From the NCBI GenBank assembly GCA_011525915.1, contig WYBM01000025.1, positions 1-64,000 on the forward strand: a stretch of 64,000 bases of DNA, read 5' to 3'. The DNA is from Ardenticatenaceae bacterium. GTDB taxonomy: Bacteria > Chloroflexota > Anaerolineae > Promineifilales > Promineifilaceae. Made by a program: the position numbers and the translations under genes. The stretch's first letter is position 1; each line of letters opens with the position of its first letter. Below are positions 18,086 through 27,628 of this stretch, piece after piece. The notes under the pieces are model-generated. The model saw only the letters and a list, made by a program, of their open reading frames with translations, had not been told where the DNA came from and did no database searches.

Positions 18086-19600
18086 TTATGACAGCCGCAC
18101 ATTACGCCAGGCGACGGCGCTGTTCCAGGGGTCCGGTTGGGCGGTGGTTGACACCGCGGCGGCCGCGCCCGTCTGCCCCTTGCCCGCCCCCTGTAACAAT
18201 TCAAACACTGCCGCCCCCAACCAGGCTTCCTCACTAACAGCGCTGTCAGGCTGCCAGCCGGCCATGTGGTCGGCCAGGTAGCTGGTGCTGGTTTGCCCCT
18301 GGCGGAAGTGTGGCTCCCGCAGAATGGCCAGCAAGTAGGGGATGTTTGTGGTTACGCCCAGCACGGCCGTGTCTTGCAGCGCCCGCTCCATCTTGGCTAT
18401 GGCCTCGGCCCGGTCATGTCCCCAGGTGATCACCTTGGCCAGCATGGGGTCATAATACGGGCTGACCTGCGAGCCAGACGTAATGCCATCATCCACACGC
18501 ACGCCGGGGCCAGACGGGGGATGATAATGGGGTATGGTGCCGATGGAGGGTAAAAAATTGTGTGCCGGGTCTTCTGCGTACAGGCGGCACTCGATGGCGT
18601 GGCCGCGCTGCCGAATGTCGGCCTGGGTAAACGGCAGCCGTTCCCCGGCCGCAATGCGAATTTGCCAGGCGGCCAGGTCCAGACCGGTCACTAGTTCTGT
18701 CACCGGATGTTCTACCTGCAAGCGGGTATTCATCTCTAAAAAGTAGAAATGGCCCTGCTCATCAACAATAAACTCCACCGTGCCAGCGCTGGCATACTGT
18801 ACCGTCTGCGCCAGGGACACAGCGGCGGCGGCCATACGCTGTCGCAAATCCTCATCATGCACAATGGGCGCTGGGCTTTCTTCGATGATCTTTTGGTGGC
18901 GGCGCTGAATTGAACATTCGCGCTCAAACAAGTGCAGCACCTGGCCATGATGGTCGCCCAATACCTGAACTTCCACATGGTGAATTTCTGTAAAGTACTT
19001 CTCCACCAGCACATGATCATCGCCAAAGGCAGAGCGGGCTTCACGGCGGGCGGCCTGCACAGCGTCAGCAAATTCGGCTGCCGACCAGACCACCCGCATG
19101 CCCTTACCCCCACCACCGGCGCTGGCTTTAATAAGCATGGGAAATGTTATATGGGCTACGGCCGTTTGTAATTCAGCTATGCTTAGACCTGCGCCGTCTA
19201 CACCAGGCACGGTAGGCACACCCGCCTGGGCGGCAATCTCCCGGGCACGAGCCTTGCTGCCCATTTTCTCCATCGCCTGCGGGCTGGGGCCAATGAAGGT
19301 AATATCTCGCGCCGCGCAGGCAGCAGCAAAGGCTGCATTTTCGCTCAGGAAACCATAACCGGGATGAACAGCCTGGGCGCCACACTGGCTGGCAATTGCA
19401 AAAATAGCATCCTGGTTGAGGTAAGTATCTACAGCGGTCACCCCCCGCAGCGGGTACGCTTCATCGGCCAGCCGTACCCAGGGCGCACCGGCATCGGCGT
19501 CTGAGTAGACAACCACGGCCGTGATCCGCAATTCTCGGCACGCCAAAATAATTCTGCGTGTGATCTCCCCCCGGTTGGCAATAAGTACCTTCTTGAACAT
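18086..19600 (-). CDS. accC: Biotin carboxylase (acetyl-/acyl-CoA carboxylase subunit)
   Basis: 504 residues. Biotin carboxylase N-terminal domain (KVLIANRGEITRRII), ATP-grasp domain with a glycine-rich loop (SAGGGGKGMRVV, about 165-178), the signature EMNTRLQVEHPVTE (about 288-301), and the C-terminal domain. It carboxylates biotin on a carrier protein using ATP and bicarbonate. It is about 55 residues longer than plain AccC (about 450). The extra part ends in DPWNSAVAWRNVRLS, where acyl-CoA carboxylase alpha subunits pass into the BT and biotin-carrier domains; here a stop follows. No biotin carrier gene is in the window. Downstream of an enoyl-CoA hydratase and an AAC(3)-like gene in the same direction. 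Confidence 0.93.
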   Translation of the reverse strand: MFKKVLIANRGEITRRIILACRELRITAVVVYSDADAGAPWVRLADEAYPLRGVTAVDTYLNQDAIFAIASQCGAQAVHPGYGFLSENAAFAAACAARDITFIGPSPQAMEKMGSKARAREIAAQAGVPTVPGVDGAGLSIAELQTAVAHITFPMLIKASAGGGGKGMRVVWSAAEFADAVQAARREARSAFGDDHVLVEKYFTEIHHVEVQVLGDHHGQVLHLFERECSIQRRHQKIIEESPAPIVHDEDLRQRMAAAAVSLAQTVQYASAGTVEFIVDEQGHFYFLEMNTRLQVEHPVTELVTGLDLAAWQIRIAAGERLPFTQADIRQRGHAIECRLYAEDPAHNFLPSIGTIPHYHPPSGPGVRVDDGITSGSQVSPYYDPMLAKVITWGHDRAEAIAKMERALQDTAVLGVTTNIPYLLAILREPHFRQGQTSTSYLADHMAGWQPDSAVSEEAWLGAAVFELLQGAGKGQTGAAAAVSTTAQPDPWNSAVAWRNVRLS

Positions 19601-19631
19601 AGTTGACCTGCCTACCTACATCAGATGGTGT

Positions 19632-20456
19632 TTATATGGGTTTTATGCCCGGCATCCGGTGCTGTTTGATCCAGCGCCGGGCAAAGTCTACGGCCGCGCG
19701 CTGTGAAAACCAGCGGCATTCGGCCATGCCCACCATCCCCACCGTCACCACGTCATCTTTTTCAAAATCCTGGCCCAAGACAGCAAAATCATCGGCGTCA
19801 TAAGCCAGGTCAGTAAACCACTTCCAGACGCGACGGCCGTTTTCTAGAATAGGCGCGCCTTGTTTCTCTGGGGCCACCACTCTGGCCCGCACCTCGCCCA
19901 AGTGGAACGACGTGTTATTAGCATAGCCCACACCCAGCAGCAGCACGATCCCATCCAGGTCATATACCCGTGCCAGCGGCGACTGCTCCCCCAGCCCCAT
20001 TTCCAGGCTGTGATTGTCTGTCACCAGCCGGGCATGGTGCCCCCAGGCGGCAAAGGAGGCTTGGGGGTGGCTGCTGCGTACCGTCCCTGGCCAGGACCGA
20101 AACAGTTCTGGGATGACGCCCATGCCTCGCGTTGGCGTCACGGCCGGGTCAAATGCGGGCATGATATCACGCACCGCTTCATGCCACACTTCGGGGATGG
20201 GCGGGTTTTCCCAGTTAGCGGGGTCAGACAAATCCGTTGAATGGGTGGGCATTACCAGCGTGCCGGCTGGTGTCAACACATCCAGCAATGCCTGAATGAC
20301 GGCCACCGGACCACCGGGCACGTAACCAATTTTGCTCAACGACGAATGCACCAGCAGCGTCATACCTGGTTTTATGCCCAATAGGCGCAAATCCTGCGTC
20401 AGATGATCGCGGCTAAACGGTTTAGGTGAACGGGTGATTACGTTTTTTTCGCTCAT
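19632..20456 (-). CDS. AAC(3)/YokD-family N-acetyltransferase
   Basis: 274 residues matching the Antibiotic_NAT family: LLVHSSLSKIGYVPGGP near the N-terminus, LVMPTHS, TPTRGMGVIPELFR, then SSHPQASFAAWG, and LLLGVGYANNTSFH. Family members transfer acetyl from acetyl-CoA to an amine; some inactivate aminoglycosides, but most chromosomal members have unknown substrates. It sits 31 bp before accC and 49 bp after the enoyl-CoA hydratase, so a metabolic role is as likely as resistance. It has no strong ribosome site. Confidence 0.88.
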   Translation of the reverse strand: MSEKNVITRSPKPFSRDHLTQDLRLLGIKPGMTLLVHSSLSKIGYVPGGPVAVIQALLDVLTPAGTLVMPTHSTDLSDPANWENPPIPEVWHEAVRDIMPAFDPAVTPTRGMGVIPELFRSWPGTVRSSHPQASFAAWGHHARLVTDNHSLEMGLGEQSPLARVYDLDGIVLLLGVGYANNTSFHLGEVRARVVAPEKQGAPILENGRRVWKWFTDLAYDADDFAVLGQDFEKDDVVTVGMVGMAECRWFSQRAAVDFARRWIKQHRMPGIKPI

Positions 20457-20505
20457 AACATTTGAGCAGTAACCGGCCCACAGGTTACCGCCGACGGCTT
20501 ACCGT

Positions 20506-21288
20506 TTACGGCTCTTGCCAGGCTGGCTTACGCTTTTGCAAAAAGGCGCCCATCCCTTCCAGCCCTTCTACGCTTTCGCGCCGTTGGGCGATGAGCGTGG
20601 CGGTGTAATCACGAACGTCCTCTTTGGGCCGCCCGGCCACGGTACGCACCAGGTGTTTGATAGCCGCCTGAGCCCCTGGCGCACCTTGCAGCAGCATGGC
20701 CACCAGTTCCTGTACTTTAGCATCCAATGCTTCTTCTGCCACCACGTATTGTGCCAGCCCAACCTCGTAGGCACGCTGCGCCGTAAATCGCTCCCCGGTG
20801 AGGAAAAGCTCACGGCCGTTTTGGGCCCCAATTTTGCCCAAGACAAAGGGGGAGATTACGGCCGGTACAATGCCCAAATGCACCTCGCTAAAGCTAAACT
20901 TGGCCCGTACTGCAGCCACAACAATGTCACAACTGCTGATCAGCCCCACACCGCCCCCAATGGCCGTGCCGTTAACGCGGGCTACCACTGGCTTGGCGCA
21001 CTGTTCCACCATCATCATCAGATCAAAGATGGCCTGGGCGTCACGCACGTTATCTTCAAACGAAAACTGGCCTGCGGCCAGCATATGGCTCAGGTCAGCG
21101 CCGGCGCAAAAGGAACGGCCGTTGCCTGTCAGCACCACCACCCGCACATCATCACGCTCATTAAGGTCATGAAACACGGCCGTTAGCTGTTGGATCATTC
21201 CCGGCGTCAGCGCATTATGCACCTCTGGCCGGTTGAGGGCTACTGTTAAGACAGCCCCCGCCTGTTTTAGTTCAATTTCCGGGCTCAT
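20506..21288 (-). CDS. Enoyl-CoA hydratase/isomerase family protein
   Basis: 260 residues from ATG 21288, chosen because AAAGGAG lies 5 bases before it; the frame extends upstream through the ftsH terminator, which cannot be coding. Crotonase fold motifs: ALNRPEVHNALTPGM, the oxyanion-hole segment SFCAGADLSHM, and AIGGGVGLISSCDIVVA. The C-terminus ends in FLQKRKPAW, as is common in the family. The protein hydrates or isomerises an enoyl-CoA. Paired with a biotin carboxylase it could serve branched-chain acid breakdown (methylglutaconyl-CoA step), but the specificity cannot be read from sequence. Confidence 0.92.
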   Translation of the reverse strand: MSPEIELKQAGAVLTVALNRPEVHNALTPGMIQQLTAVFHDLNERDDVRVVVLTGNGRSFCAGADLSHMLAAGQFSFEDNVRDAQAIFDLMMMVEQCAKPVVARVNGTAIGGGVGLISSCDIVVAAVRAKFSFSEVHLGIVPAVISPFVLGKIGAQNGRELFLTGERFTAQRAYEVGLAQYVVAEEALDAKVQELVAMLLQGAPGAQAAIKHLVRTVAGRPKEDVRDYTATLIAQRRESVEGLEGMGAFLQKRKPAWQEP

Positions 21289-21328
21289 ACCGCTCCTTTG
21301 AAACCAGCCTCCGGGAGGTTGGTTTGCA

Positions 21329-21366
21329 ATAAAAAGCCTTCCCACCAGGTTTACCAGCAGGAAGGC
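21329..21366 (-). terminator. Rho-independent terminator of ftsH
   Basis: On the minus strand, GCCTTCC...GGAAGGC closes a long stem (13 pairs including wobble pairs, TAAA loop) followed by TTTTTATT. It begins about 34 bp after the ftsH stop and separates ftsH from the downstream enoyl-CoA hydratase. Confidence 0.85.
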
Positions 21367-21399
21367 AATTATGCAAAGCTATGGCAAATATTTCAAGCC

Positions 21400-23319
21400 T
21401 CAATCAATAAGAGCGGGGTCAGGGGTTACGGCCGTTTCTGCTTCCCCGTTTGAGTTTTCCAATGAGAGTGACTGATTCATCAACCCTTCAAAGGCATCAC
21501 GATCCAGCGTTTCTATTTCCAGCAGTCTTTCTACCAGCCGCTCTACCTTGCCCTGGTTATGCTTAATGATGTCCCGAGCGCGTTCATACTGCACTTCTAA
21601 AATGTGCTTCACTTCCTCATCAATTAACCGCGCCGCCTCTTCACTGTAATCGCGGCTGCCCAGGCCATAATCTCGTCCTAGAAACGGGTTGCTTGATTCG
21701 TCGCCATAAATGGACAGCCCCAATTTGTCTGACATGCCATAATGCATCACCATTGCCCGGGCCCGCCGCGTAGATTGCTGCAAATCATTGGAGGCGCCGG
21801 TGGTGATACGGCCGAAGAAAACTTCCTCCGCCGCCCGGCCACCCAATGCCCAGCAAATGCTGTCTTCGATATACTCTCGCGAATACACCATACGGTCTTC
21901 CGGCAAAGGCATCACATAGCCACCGGCACGGCCGCGGGGCACAATGGTGATCTTCTGCACGGGGTCTGTATTAGGTAAATAAAAGCTCACCACCGCATGA
22001 CCAGCCTCATGATACGCCACGGTCTCTTTATCTTCCTGGCTCATAACCCGGCTTTTCTTCTCCGGCCCCATGGCCACCCGATCAAAGGCATCCTGAAACT
22101 CTAACCGGCCGATGGTGCGTTTATCACGGCGGGCCGCGTAAATAGCCGCCTCATTGAGTAAATTCTCCAGGTCTGCACCAGAAAAGCCAGCCGTCAGGCG
22201 GGCAAATTCCCGCATATCGACTTCTTTGGAAATAGGCTTACCCCGGGAATGGACCTGTAAAATCTTCTCACGACCTCTGATGTCCGGTAAATCCACAAAT
22301 ACCTTGCGGTCAAACCGCCCGGGCCGCAGCAAAGCCGGGTCTAGAATGTCAGCCCGATTGGTGGCCGCCATAACGATGACGTTGGTGTCATTATCAAAGC
22401 CATCCATCTCTACCAGGATTTGGTTCAACGTTTGTTCACGTTCATCATGGCCACCACCCAGGCCGGCGCCACGCTGGCGGCCGACGGCGTCAATTTCGTC
22501 TACAAACACAATGGAAGGGGCGCTGGCCTTGGCCTTGTCAAACAGGTCACGCACGCGGCTGGCACCGACACCCACAAACATTTCTACGAACTCGGAACCA
22601 GAGATGTGGAAGAAGGGGACACCTGCCTCCCCAGCTACAGCCCGCGCCAGCAGTGTCTTCCCTGTGCCTGGCGGGCCCACCATGAGCACACCTTTGGGAA
22701 TGCGCGCGCCCACTTGCACAAACTTCTCTGGCTCACGTAGGAATTGAACCACTTCCTGTAATTCGAGCTTGGCTTCATCTACCCCGGCGACATCATCAAA
22801 GGTGACTGTGGGGCGATCAGCATCGTTCAGGTTACGGGCCCGGCTGCGGCCGAAGCCAAAAATGCTGTTGCCGCCGCCGCCCTGCATCTGCCGAAACCCC
22901 CGGCTAAATATCCAGATCAGTAACAAAATGGGGCCTAACGTCAGTACAATGCTAAACAGATTATTGCGGATTGACTGGTCATTGACGGTGACGGCCACGT
23001 TTAACTCTTCCAGTTTATCACCTGTCAACCCATAAAAAGCCAGTGCCTCGGTATAGCTTTGTTGTGAATCTTTGGTCGTGAAGGTGACCAGTTCACCATT
23101 ATTAATGGCTTCCAGTTTATTATCGGTGACAACAATCTCATCAACCTGCCCGCCATTGATGACTTCAATGAATTTTGTCATGGGCACGTCTTGACCGCTG
23201 GTGAAACGGCCGCTTAAAAACAGTTGCAGGCCAAAGATAATGACAAATATGGTAACAATCCACACCCAGGTTGGAATCGAGGGGCGATTGCCATCAGGCT
23301 GTTCGTCCATTTTTTTCAA
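21400..23319 (-). CDS. ftsH: ATP-dependent zinc metalloprotease FtsH
   Basis: 639 residues, usual for the family. Two membrane segments (about 17-36 and 122-140) flank a small exported region. The AAA+ module has Walker A GPPGTGKT (215-222), Walker B FVDEID (about 272-277), pore motif [13 protein letters not shown], and the second region of homology ([20 protein letters not shown]). The protease site HEAGH is at 437-441. FtsH pulls out and degrades membrane and short-lived cytosolic proteins. The frame opens with TTG 23319, four bases after AGGAG; ATG 23310 is the alternative, thirteen bases away. Its own terminator follows. Confidence 0.97.
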   Translation of the reverse strand: MKKMDEQPDGNRPSIPTWVWIVTIFVIIFGLQLFLSGRFTSGQDVPMTKFIEVINGGQVDEIVVTDNKLEAINNGELVTFTTKDSQQSYTEALAFYGLTGDKLEELNVAVTVNDQSIRNNLFSIVLTLGPILLLIWIFSRGFRQMQGGGGNSIFGFGRSRARNLNDADRPTVTFDDVAGVDEAKLELQEVVQFLREPEKFVQVGARIPKGVLMVGPPGTGKTLLARAVAGEAGVPFFHISGSEFVEMFVGVGASRVRDLFDKAKASAPSIVFVDEIDAVGRQRGAGLGGGHDEREQTLNQILVEMDGFDNDTNVIVMAATNRADILDPALLRPGRFDRKVFVDLPDIRGREKILQVHSRGKPISKEVDMREFARLTAGFSGADLENLLNEAAIYAARRDKRTIGRLEFQDAFDRVAMGPEKKSRVMSQEDKETVAYHEAGHAVVSFYLPNTDPVQKITIVPRGRAGGYVMPLPEDRMVYSREYIEDSICWALGGRAAEEVFFGRITTGASNDLQQSTRRARAMVMHYGMSDKLGLSIYGDESSNPFLGRDYGLGSRDYSEEAARLIDEEVKHILEVQYERARDIIKHNQGKVERLVERLLEIETLDRDAFEGLMNQSLSLENSNGEAETAVTPDPALID

Positions 23320-23453
23320 TTTACTCCTGATTTCTCAGACAACCCATGTTATGGTGTTTTGCCACACATAGGTGTCGTCCAGCACATGGGTGCTGTTACT
23401 ATTATGCATACTGTCCATTGTACGCAGAATGATGGCTATCTTCAACCACCTGC

Positions 23454-24080
23454 CTATGACGGCCGTTTGCGTACCGGAACAGGTACAAGTGCCGGCTCTG
23501 GCGGCGCGGCCGCCGGGACCAGGCTGTCCATCATCAAAACCATAATGCCTTTTAAGTTACGCCGGGCGTACTGTAAGCGCTTTTTGACAGTGGTTAGTGG
23601 CAATTCCAACAAGCGCGCGATCTCATTTTGGGAATACCCATTCAGGTAAAACAGGCGTGTGACAATCTGCTCCTGTTCCGGTAAGGTCTGGATAGCCGCC
23701 ATTACCCTCTCTTTTAGTTCAGACTCTTCCAGGATGGCCGCTGGACCGGGTTCAGGGGCGGGCAGGTCAGGCGTCGTCTCTATAGGGCTGATCATGGGTT
23801 GTTGGCCGCGCACCAGTCGGTACGCCTGGCTGGCCACAATCTGGCGCAACCAACCGGAAAAGGCCAGGGGGTCACGCAGTTGTTCAAGGCTCTGAAAAGC
23901 AGAAACAAACGCCTCCTGAACAGCATCTTGCGCCTGGTTGGCATCTCCTAACACAGCATAGGCCCAGCGGTAGGCGGCGTCATAAAAACGGTTGACCAGT
24001 TCACCAAAAGCCAGGTGACGTTGGCCGACACTCAAATTTTGGTTTCGAGCATTAATAACCAGGATATCTGTTTTTTCCAT
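23454..24080 (-). CDS. ECF-type RNA polymerase sigma factor
   Basis: 208 residues. Sigma region 2 at about 25-95 (AYAVLGDANQAQDAVQEAFV, then FSGWLRQIVASQAYRLVRG) and region 4 at about 132-180 (LPEQEQIVTRLFYLNGYSQN, EIARLLELPLTTVKKRL). It has a 25-residue Pro/Ala/Val tail. No anti-sigma gene is adjacent: ftsH lies downstream and the amidase pair diverges. A perfect dyad 37 bp upstream (24117-24138) may be its operator. Targets are unknown. Confidence 0.92.
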   Translation of the reverse strand: MEKTDILVINARNQNLSVGQRHLAFGELVNRFYDAAYRWAYAVLGDANQAQDAVQEAFVSAFQSLEQLRDPLAFSGWLRQIVASQAYRLVRGQQPMISPIETTPDLPAPEPGPAAILEESELKERVMAAIQTLPEQEQIVTRLFYLNGYSQNEIARLLELPLTTVKKRLQYARRNLKGIMVLMMDSLVPAAAPPEPALVPVPVRKRPS

Positions 24081-24116
24081 AACCGCTATGCTCCAACGGC
24101 CGTTTTCCGGCCATAC

Positions 24117-24138
24117 CTTTACCTCTTATAAGGTAAAG
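24117..24138. promoter_or_regulatory. Inverted repeat upstream of the sigma factor gene
   Basis: CTTTACCT-N6-AGGTAAAG is a perfect 8-bp dyad in the divergent region between the sigma gene (minus) and the amidase gene (plus). Its size fits a dimeric regulator site or self-regulation; no regulator is identified. Confidence 0.4.
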
Positions 24139-24289
24139 AGCCACTTTACACACAAAAGGTGACAAATCCATCTGGTTTTTATCATCATTTAGACAGCGGT
24201 TCCACTCTTTCTCATCCATAGTTTACTGTGCAACCCGGCTGCAAAAGTCTAGCCCGCTTTTATAGTATCTGCCGCCACTTTCGTGTAAA

Positions 24290-25084
24290 ATGGTCAACAT
24301 AATGCAAACCAATCAAGAAAGTTTGTGGGAATCCCATGCTTCATGGCTGCATTGGCTGCTGGCAAATTTACGGCTGGTCGTTTTCCTGACAGCCGCCGCC
24401 GTGGGCATGCTCCTGGTTTACTGGTACTTTAGCCCAGAAGAAGCCACCGCCGAACTTATTGCCGCCACCACCGAAGGCAGCCTGTCTGCTCCTTTTTATA
24501 AACCGGTCGCCGCCCAGCCGGTTATACAGCGGTTGGCCCAAAGCCCGGGACCTCTGCGTATTGGCATTATCGCTGGGCACAAGGGGAATGACAGCGGGGC
24601 CACCTGCCCAGATGGCCTGACAGAAGCGCAGATCACCGAAAACATAGCCACACAGGTGGCCGCCCAACTGCAGGCACGCGGCGTTCCGGTAGATATATTA
24701 GAGGAGTTTGACCCACGCCTGGGCCGTTATGGAGCCACGGCCGTTGTTTCTATCCACGCCGACTCTTGTGTTTACTATCATGATCAATTGACCGGCTTTA
24801 AGATCGCCGGTTCAGCGTTGACCAATTCCACCGCTCTGCAAGCGTGTATGGAACAGGAATACGGCCGTATCACCCAATTACCTTACCACCCCCACACCAT
24901 CACCGAACACATGACCGATTACCACGCCTTTCGTGAATTACCGGCAGGTGTGCCCGCCATCATCATTGAAGTGGGGTTTATGAACCTGGACCGAGAAATT
25001 TTGACAACTCGTTCTGATGTGCCCGCTGGCGGCGTTTTTAGCGGGCTGCAATGTTACCTGACCCAGCTAGGATTCGATGGCTAG
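24290..25084 (+). CDS. N-acetylmuramoyl-L-alanine amidase (Amidase_3 type), membrane-anchored
   Basis: 264 residues. A membrane segment lies at about 27-46 (LRLVVFLTAAAVGMLLVYWY) with the N-terminus inside. The catalytic zinc domain follows from about 90: His97 (IIAGHKG), His156 (VVSIHADSC) and a late Glu (IIIEVGFM), with ITENIATQVAAQL carrying the usual second acidic ligand. It cuts the bond between muramic acid and the stem peptide in peptidoglycan. Its 3' end overlaps the next gene by 8 bp. The start may be 24290 or ATG 24302; neither has a ribosome site. Confidence 0.88.
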   Translation: MVNIMQTNQESLWESHASWLHWLLANLRLVVFLTAAAVGMLLVYWYFSPEEATAELIAATTEGSLSAPFYKPVAAQPVIQRLAQSPGPLRIGIIAGHKGNDSGATCPDGLTEAQITENIATQVAAQLQARGVPVDILEEFDPRLGRYGATAVVSIHADSCVYYHDQLTGFKIAGSALTNSTALQACMEQEYGRITQLPYHPHTITEHMTDYHAFRELPAGVPAIIIEVGFMNLDREILTTRSDVPAGGVFSGLQCYLTQLGFDG

Positions 25085-26192
25085 TATGCCTTCCCCCCCA
25101 CCGGCCACGCCGGCAGAGTTTATACACCAGGCCCGCCTGGCCGTGAAAGCTGGTAACCGGGCACAGGCCCGCCGTTGGCTGCAACAAGCTGCGCGCCAGG
25201 ATCCACAAAATTACCAGGTCTGGCTATGGCTGGCCAGTGTAGCGCCTTCACCACAGGCTAGTCTGGAGTACATACGCCGGGCGGAGATGTTAAACCCTGG
25301 TAATACCCGTGTGCTGGAGGCGCGCGCCTGGGCGGAACGACAGTTAAACCTGACAACGGCCGTCACACCATCATCCCCACCTATTGCCCCAAAGGCAGCC
25401 CCAACCCCGCCACCCCCACCAGTCACAGACCGCACGTGGTGGGGCGTGTTAGCAGCGTTGTTGGCTGGCTTTATTCTGGTGGCTGGTCTTATGGTCGTGT
25501 CTGTCTGGCGGCAGCGCCAGGCGCCGGCGGCCCAGCCATCCCCTGTGGTAGCCAACAGCCTGGCCGTGTTGCCAGAAAGCAGTGCACCTGAAGGGAATGT
25601 ACGCACGGCCGTCAACACAGCCGTCACCCCCACCCCTTCAACCCCTACCCCTACCCCTTTTATGCCCGCCAAGCAACTGGCCGCTAACGATGGCGGCCAA
25701 CCGCGCGCCACCTGGACGGTGACCCCTACCCCCACGCCTACATTTACACCTACGCCCACCTGGGTGCCTACCTTTGTCAGCTCCACCGGTAAAGAGTACC
25801 AGTCACGGCCGTATGGGGTAGGTCTCTATGAAAAATGGGTAGACGTAGACCTGTCTTCGCAAACCCTTACCGCTTACGTAGGGAATGATCCTGTCTACAG
25901 CACACGTATCTCTTCCGGTACATGGGAGCACCCCACTGTTACCGGCCAGTTCCGCATCTGGTTGACGTATGAGAGCCAGACCATGGACGGCCGTTTGTTA
26001 GGGTATGATTATTACCTGGAAAACGTTCCTTACGTCATGTATTTCTACAATGATTACGCTCTGCACGGTACATTTTGGCACAATAACTTTGGCACCCCCA
26101 TGAGCCACGGCTGCGTCAACATGGCCACCGATGACGCCGGCTGGCTCTATAGCTGGGCATCGGTAGGCACCCTGGTCAACGTTCACAACTAA
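25077..26192 (+). CDS. L,D-transpeptidase (YkuD) with TPR-like N-terminus
   Basis: 371 residues. Residues 10-90 are TPR-like and probably cytosolic (AEFIHQARLAVKAGNRAQAR, then LNPGNTRVLEARAWAER). A membrane segment follows at about 122-143 (WGVLAALLAGFILVAGLMVV). A Thr/Pro linker leads to the YkuD domain (about 250-371). Its catalytic segment has His330 (LHGTF), then SHGCVNM with His344 and Cys346. It forms 3-3 cross-links or attaches proteins to peptidoglycan. It overlaps the amidase gene by 8 bp, so the two wall enzymes are probably translated together. ATG 25086, just after the amidase stop, is an alternative start. Confidence 0.93.
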   Translation: MASMPSPPPATPAEFIHQARLAVKAGNRAQARRWLQQAARQDPQNYQVWLWLASVAPSPQASLEYIRRAEMLNPGNTRVLEARAWAERQLNLTTAVTPSSPPIAPKAAPTPPPPPVTDRTWWGVLAALLAGFILVAGLMVVSVWRQRQAPAAQPSPVVANSLAVLPESSAPEGNVRTAVNTAVTPTPSTPTPTPFMPAKQLAANDGGQPRATWTVTPTPTPTFTPTPTWVPTFVSSTGKEYQSRPYGVGLYEKWVDVDLSSQTLTAYVGNDPVYSTRISSGTWEHPTVTGQFRIWLTYESQTMDGRLLGYDYYLENVPYVMYFYNDYALHGTFWHNNFGTPMSHGCVNMATDDAGWLYSWASVGTLVNVHN

Positions 26193-26251
26193 ACTGGCAG
26201 TTGGCAAAACCCAATGTTGATAGGGGGCGACCCTTGTGGCCGCCTTGGGTG

Positions 26252-27583
26252 CTAGCGTAAAACCGTGGGTAAATACACCATATTGGCCCCCGTATAAATG
26301 GGATCCAAATCCGCGCCTTGCACCACACCCAGCGGCGCATAATTCTGGTAGCCGGGGAAAACGGTGCCCAACTGCGGGTTTCCCATACGCCGGATCAAAA
26401 TCTCGCTCAGCACCTGACGGTAATCTGTTGTTACCGCCAGATCATTACGATCATACAATTGATCTTGATGCAGACCCGGCCACAGGCCATGCAAGCCGCC
26501 AATGGCATTACCGCTCAGCACCAGCATCATGCTGCCATGCCCATGATCCGTACCTCGATCATCATTGCCACGCAAACGGCGGCCAAACTCACTCATGACC
26601 GCTATGGTCAGCCGCTGTGTATAGCCAGAGTCCAGGTCCAGATACAAGGCCGCCAGACCATCTGATAACGTTTGCGCCAGATCAGCAAAATACCCGGTGG
26701 CACCATTGCCATAATCAGACTGGCTTTCATGGGTGTCCCAGCCACCCAGGTCAATGGTGGCCAGTTGTAAACCCAACTGCAGTTTGATCATCTGCGCCAC
26801 ATTCTGCAGCTGATCACCGAAGCTGTTGGTGGGGTACACTGCCCCATTTTCCGGCACATAGCCCCCGTTGTAGTTAGCCTCTACAATATCGGCGGCGTTT
26901 AAGGCCTGTACGCCTGCCAGGTGCAAATCAGATGCACCTAAGGCATACAATTGGCGCAAGGCCAGCCGCTGCGCACTGCGCCAACTGTATGGTCCTGTGT
27001 TCAGGTTAAAGCTGCCAGGGTTGCTCATGCTCACCGTCTCATAGTTGCCGATCAGCGAGGTAGGCTGCAAATTGCCCATGGCCAGGGAGGGCATAATCAT
27101 GGTCGACGGCAAGTTTTGGGCACTGGCCAGGTGGCGGGTCAGCCAGCCTGAAGTGCTGCTTTTGTTACCCGGTGTGCCCAATTCCATGAACGCCATGGCG
27201 TCAAAGTGGCTGCGTGTATCCTCATGCATTCCGGTGGCTTGCACAATGGCTAGTTTGCCGTCCTGGTATAAATTGTGCAAAGAAGCGGCCGCCGGATGCA
27301 AACCAAAGGGATGTGTACCCAGGGGCAAAGCGGCATCTGGACCGCTGGTAGGAATGAGCAAGTCAGGCCGCGCCACCTCATAATGCCCCCGGTCATCCCC
27401 ACCAAGGGGGGGGATGAAGTTAATGACGTCACAGGCGCCGCGCAAAAAGATGACCACCAGAATTTCCTGATTTGGCTCCAGTTCTGGGCTGGCGAAGGCG
27501 GCTAAGTTCAGCCGTGCGCCCGTCATAGCGGCAATTGCCGAAGAACACCCTACCATAAACCCACGTCTCGAAGTTTTTATCAT
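26252..27583 (-). CDS. DUF1501 protein, Tat-exported
   Basis: 443 residues from ATG 27583 (GAGGAT site). A Tat signal is clear: SRRGFMVGCSSAIAAMTGAR. The mature part shows DUF1501 features: VVIFLRGACDVINFIPP, GLHPAAASLHNLYQDGKLAI, LGGWDTHESQ, and EFGRRLRGNDDRGTDHGHGS near the end, like the sulfatase/alkaline-phosphatase fold with metal-binding Asp and His. Function is unknown. It lies 45 bp after the DUF1800 gene, a pairing seen in many bacteria. The protein ends in MVYLPTVLR, the same kind of tail as two secreted proteins at 38244 and 40157. Confidence 0.93.
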   Translation of the reverse strand: MIKTSRRGFMVGCSSAIAAMTGARLNLAAFASPELEPNQEILVVIFLRGACDVINFIPPLGGDDRGHYEVARPDLLIPTSGPDAALPLGTHPFGLHPAAASLHNLYQDGKLAIVQATGMHEDTRSHFDAMAFMELGTPGNKSSTSGWLTRHLASAQNLPSTMIMPSLAMGNLQPTSLIGNYETVSMSNPGSFNLNTGPYSWRSAQRLALRQLYALGASDLHLAGVQALNAADIVEANYNGGYVPENGAVYPTNSFGDQLQNVAQMIKLQLGLQLATIDLGGWDTHESQSDYGNGATGYFADLAQTLSDGLAALYLDLDSGYTQRLTIAVMSEFGRRLRGNDDRGTDHGHGSMMLVLSGNAIGGLHGLWPGLHQDQLYDRNDLAVTTDYRQVLSEILIRRMGNPQLGTVFPGYQNYAPLGVVQGADLDPIYTGANMVYLPTVLR

Positions 27584-27628
27584 CACTTTATCCTCAAGCT
27601 TACGATCGGCCTCGTTCTAATGAACGCC

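Noticed and set aside
19632..20456. Aminoglycoside resistance gene on a mobile island
   Set aside because: Base use and ACGGCCGT sites match the neighbours, no mobile genes are near, and the family is mostly chromosomal with unknown substrates.
21289..21345. Upstream start of the enoyl-CoA hydratase at 21345
   Set aside because: That part would read through the ftsH terminator; ATG 21288 has an ideal ribosome site.
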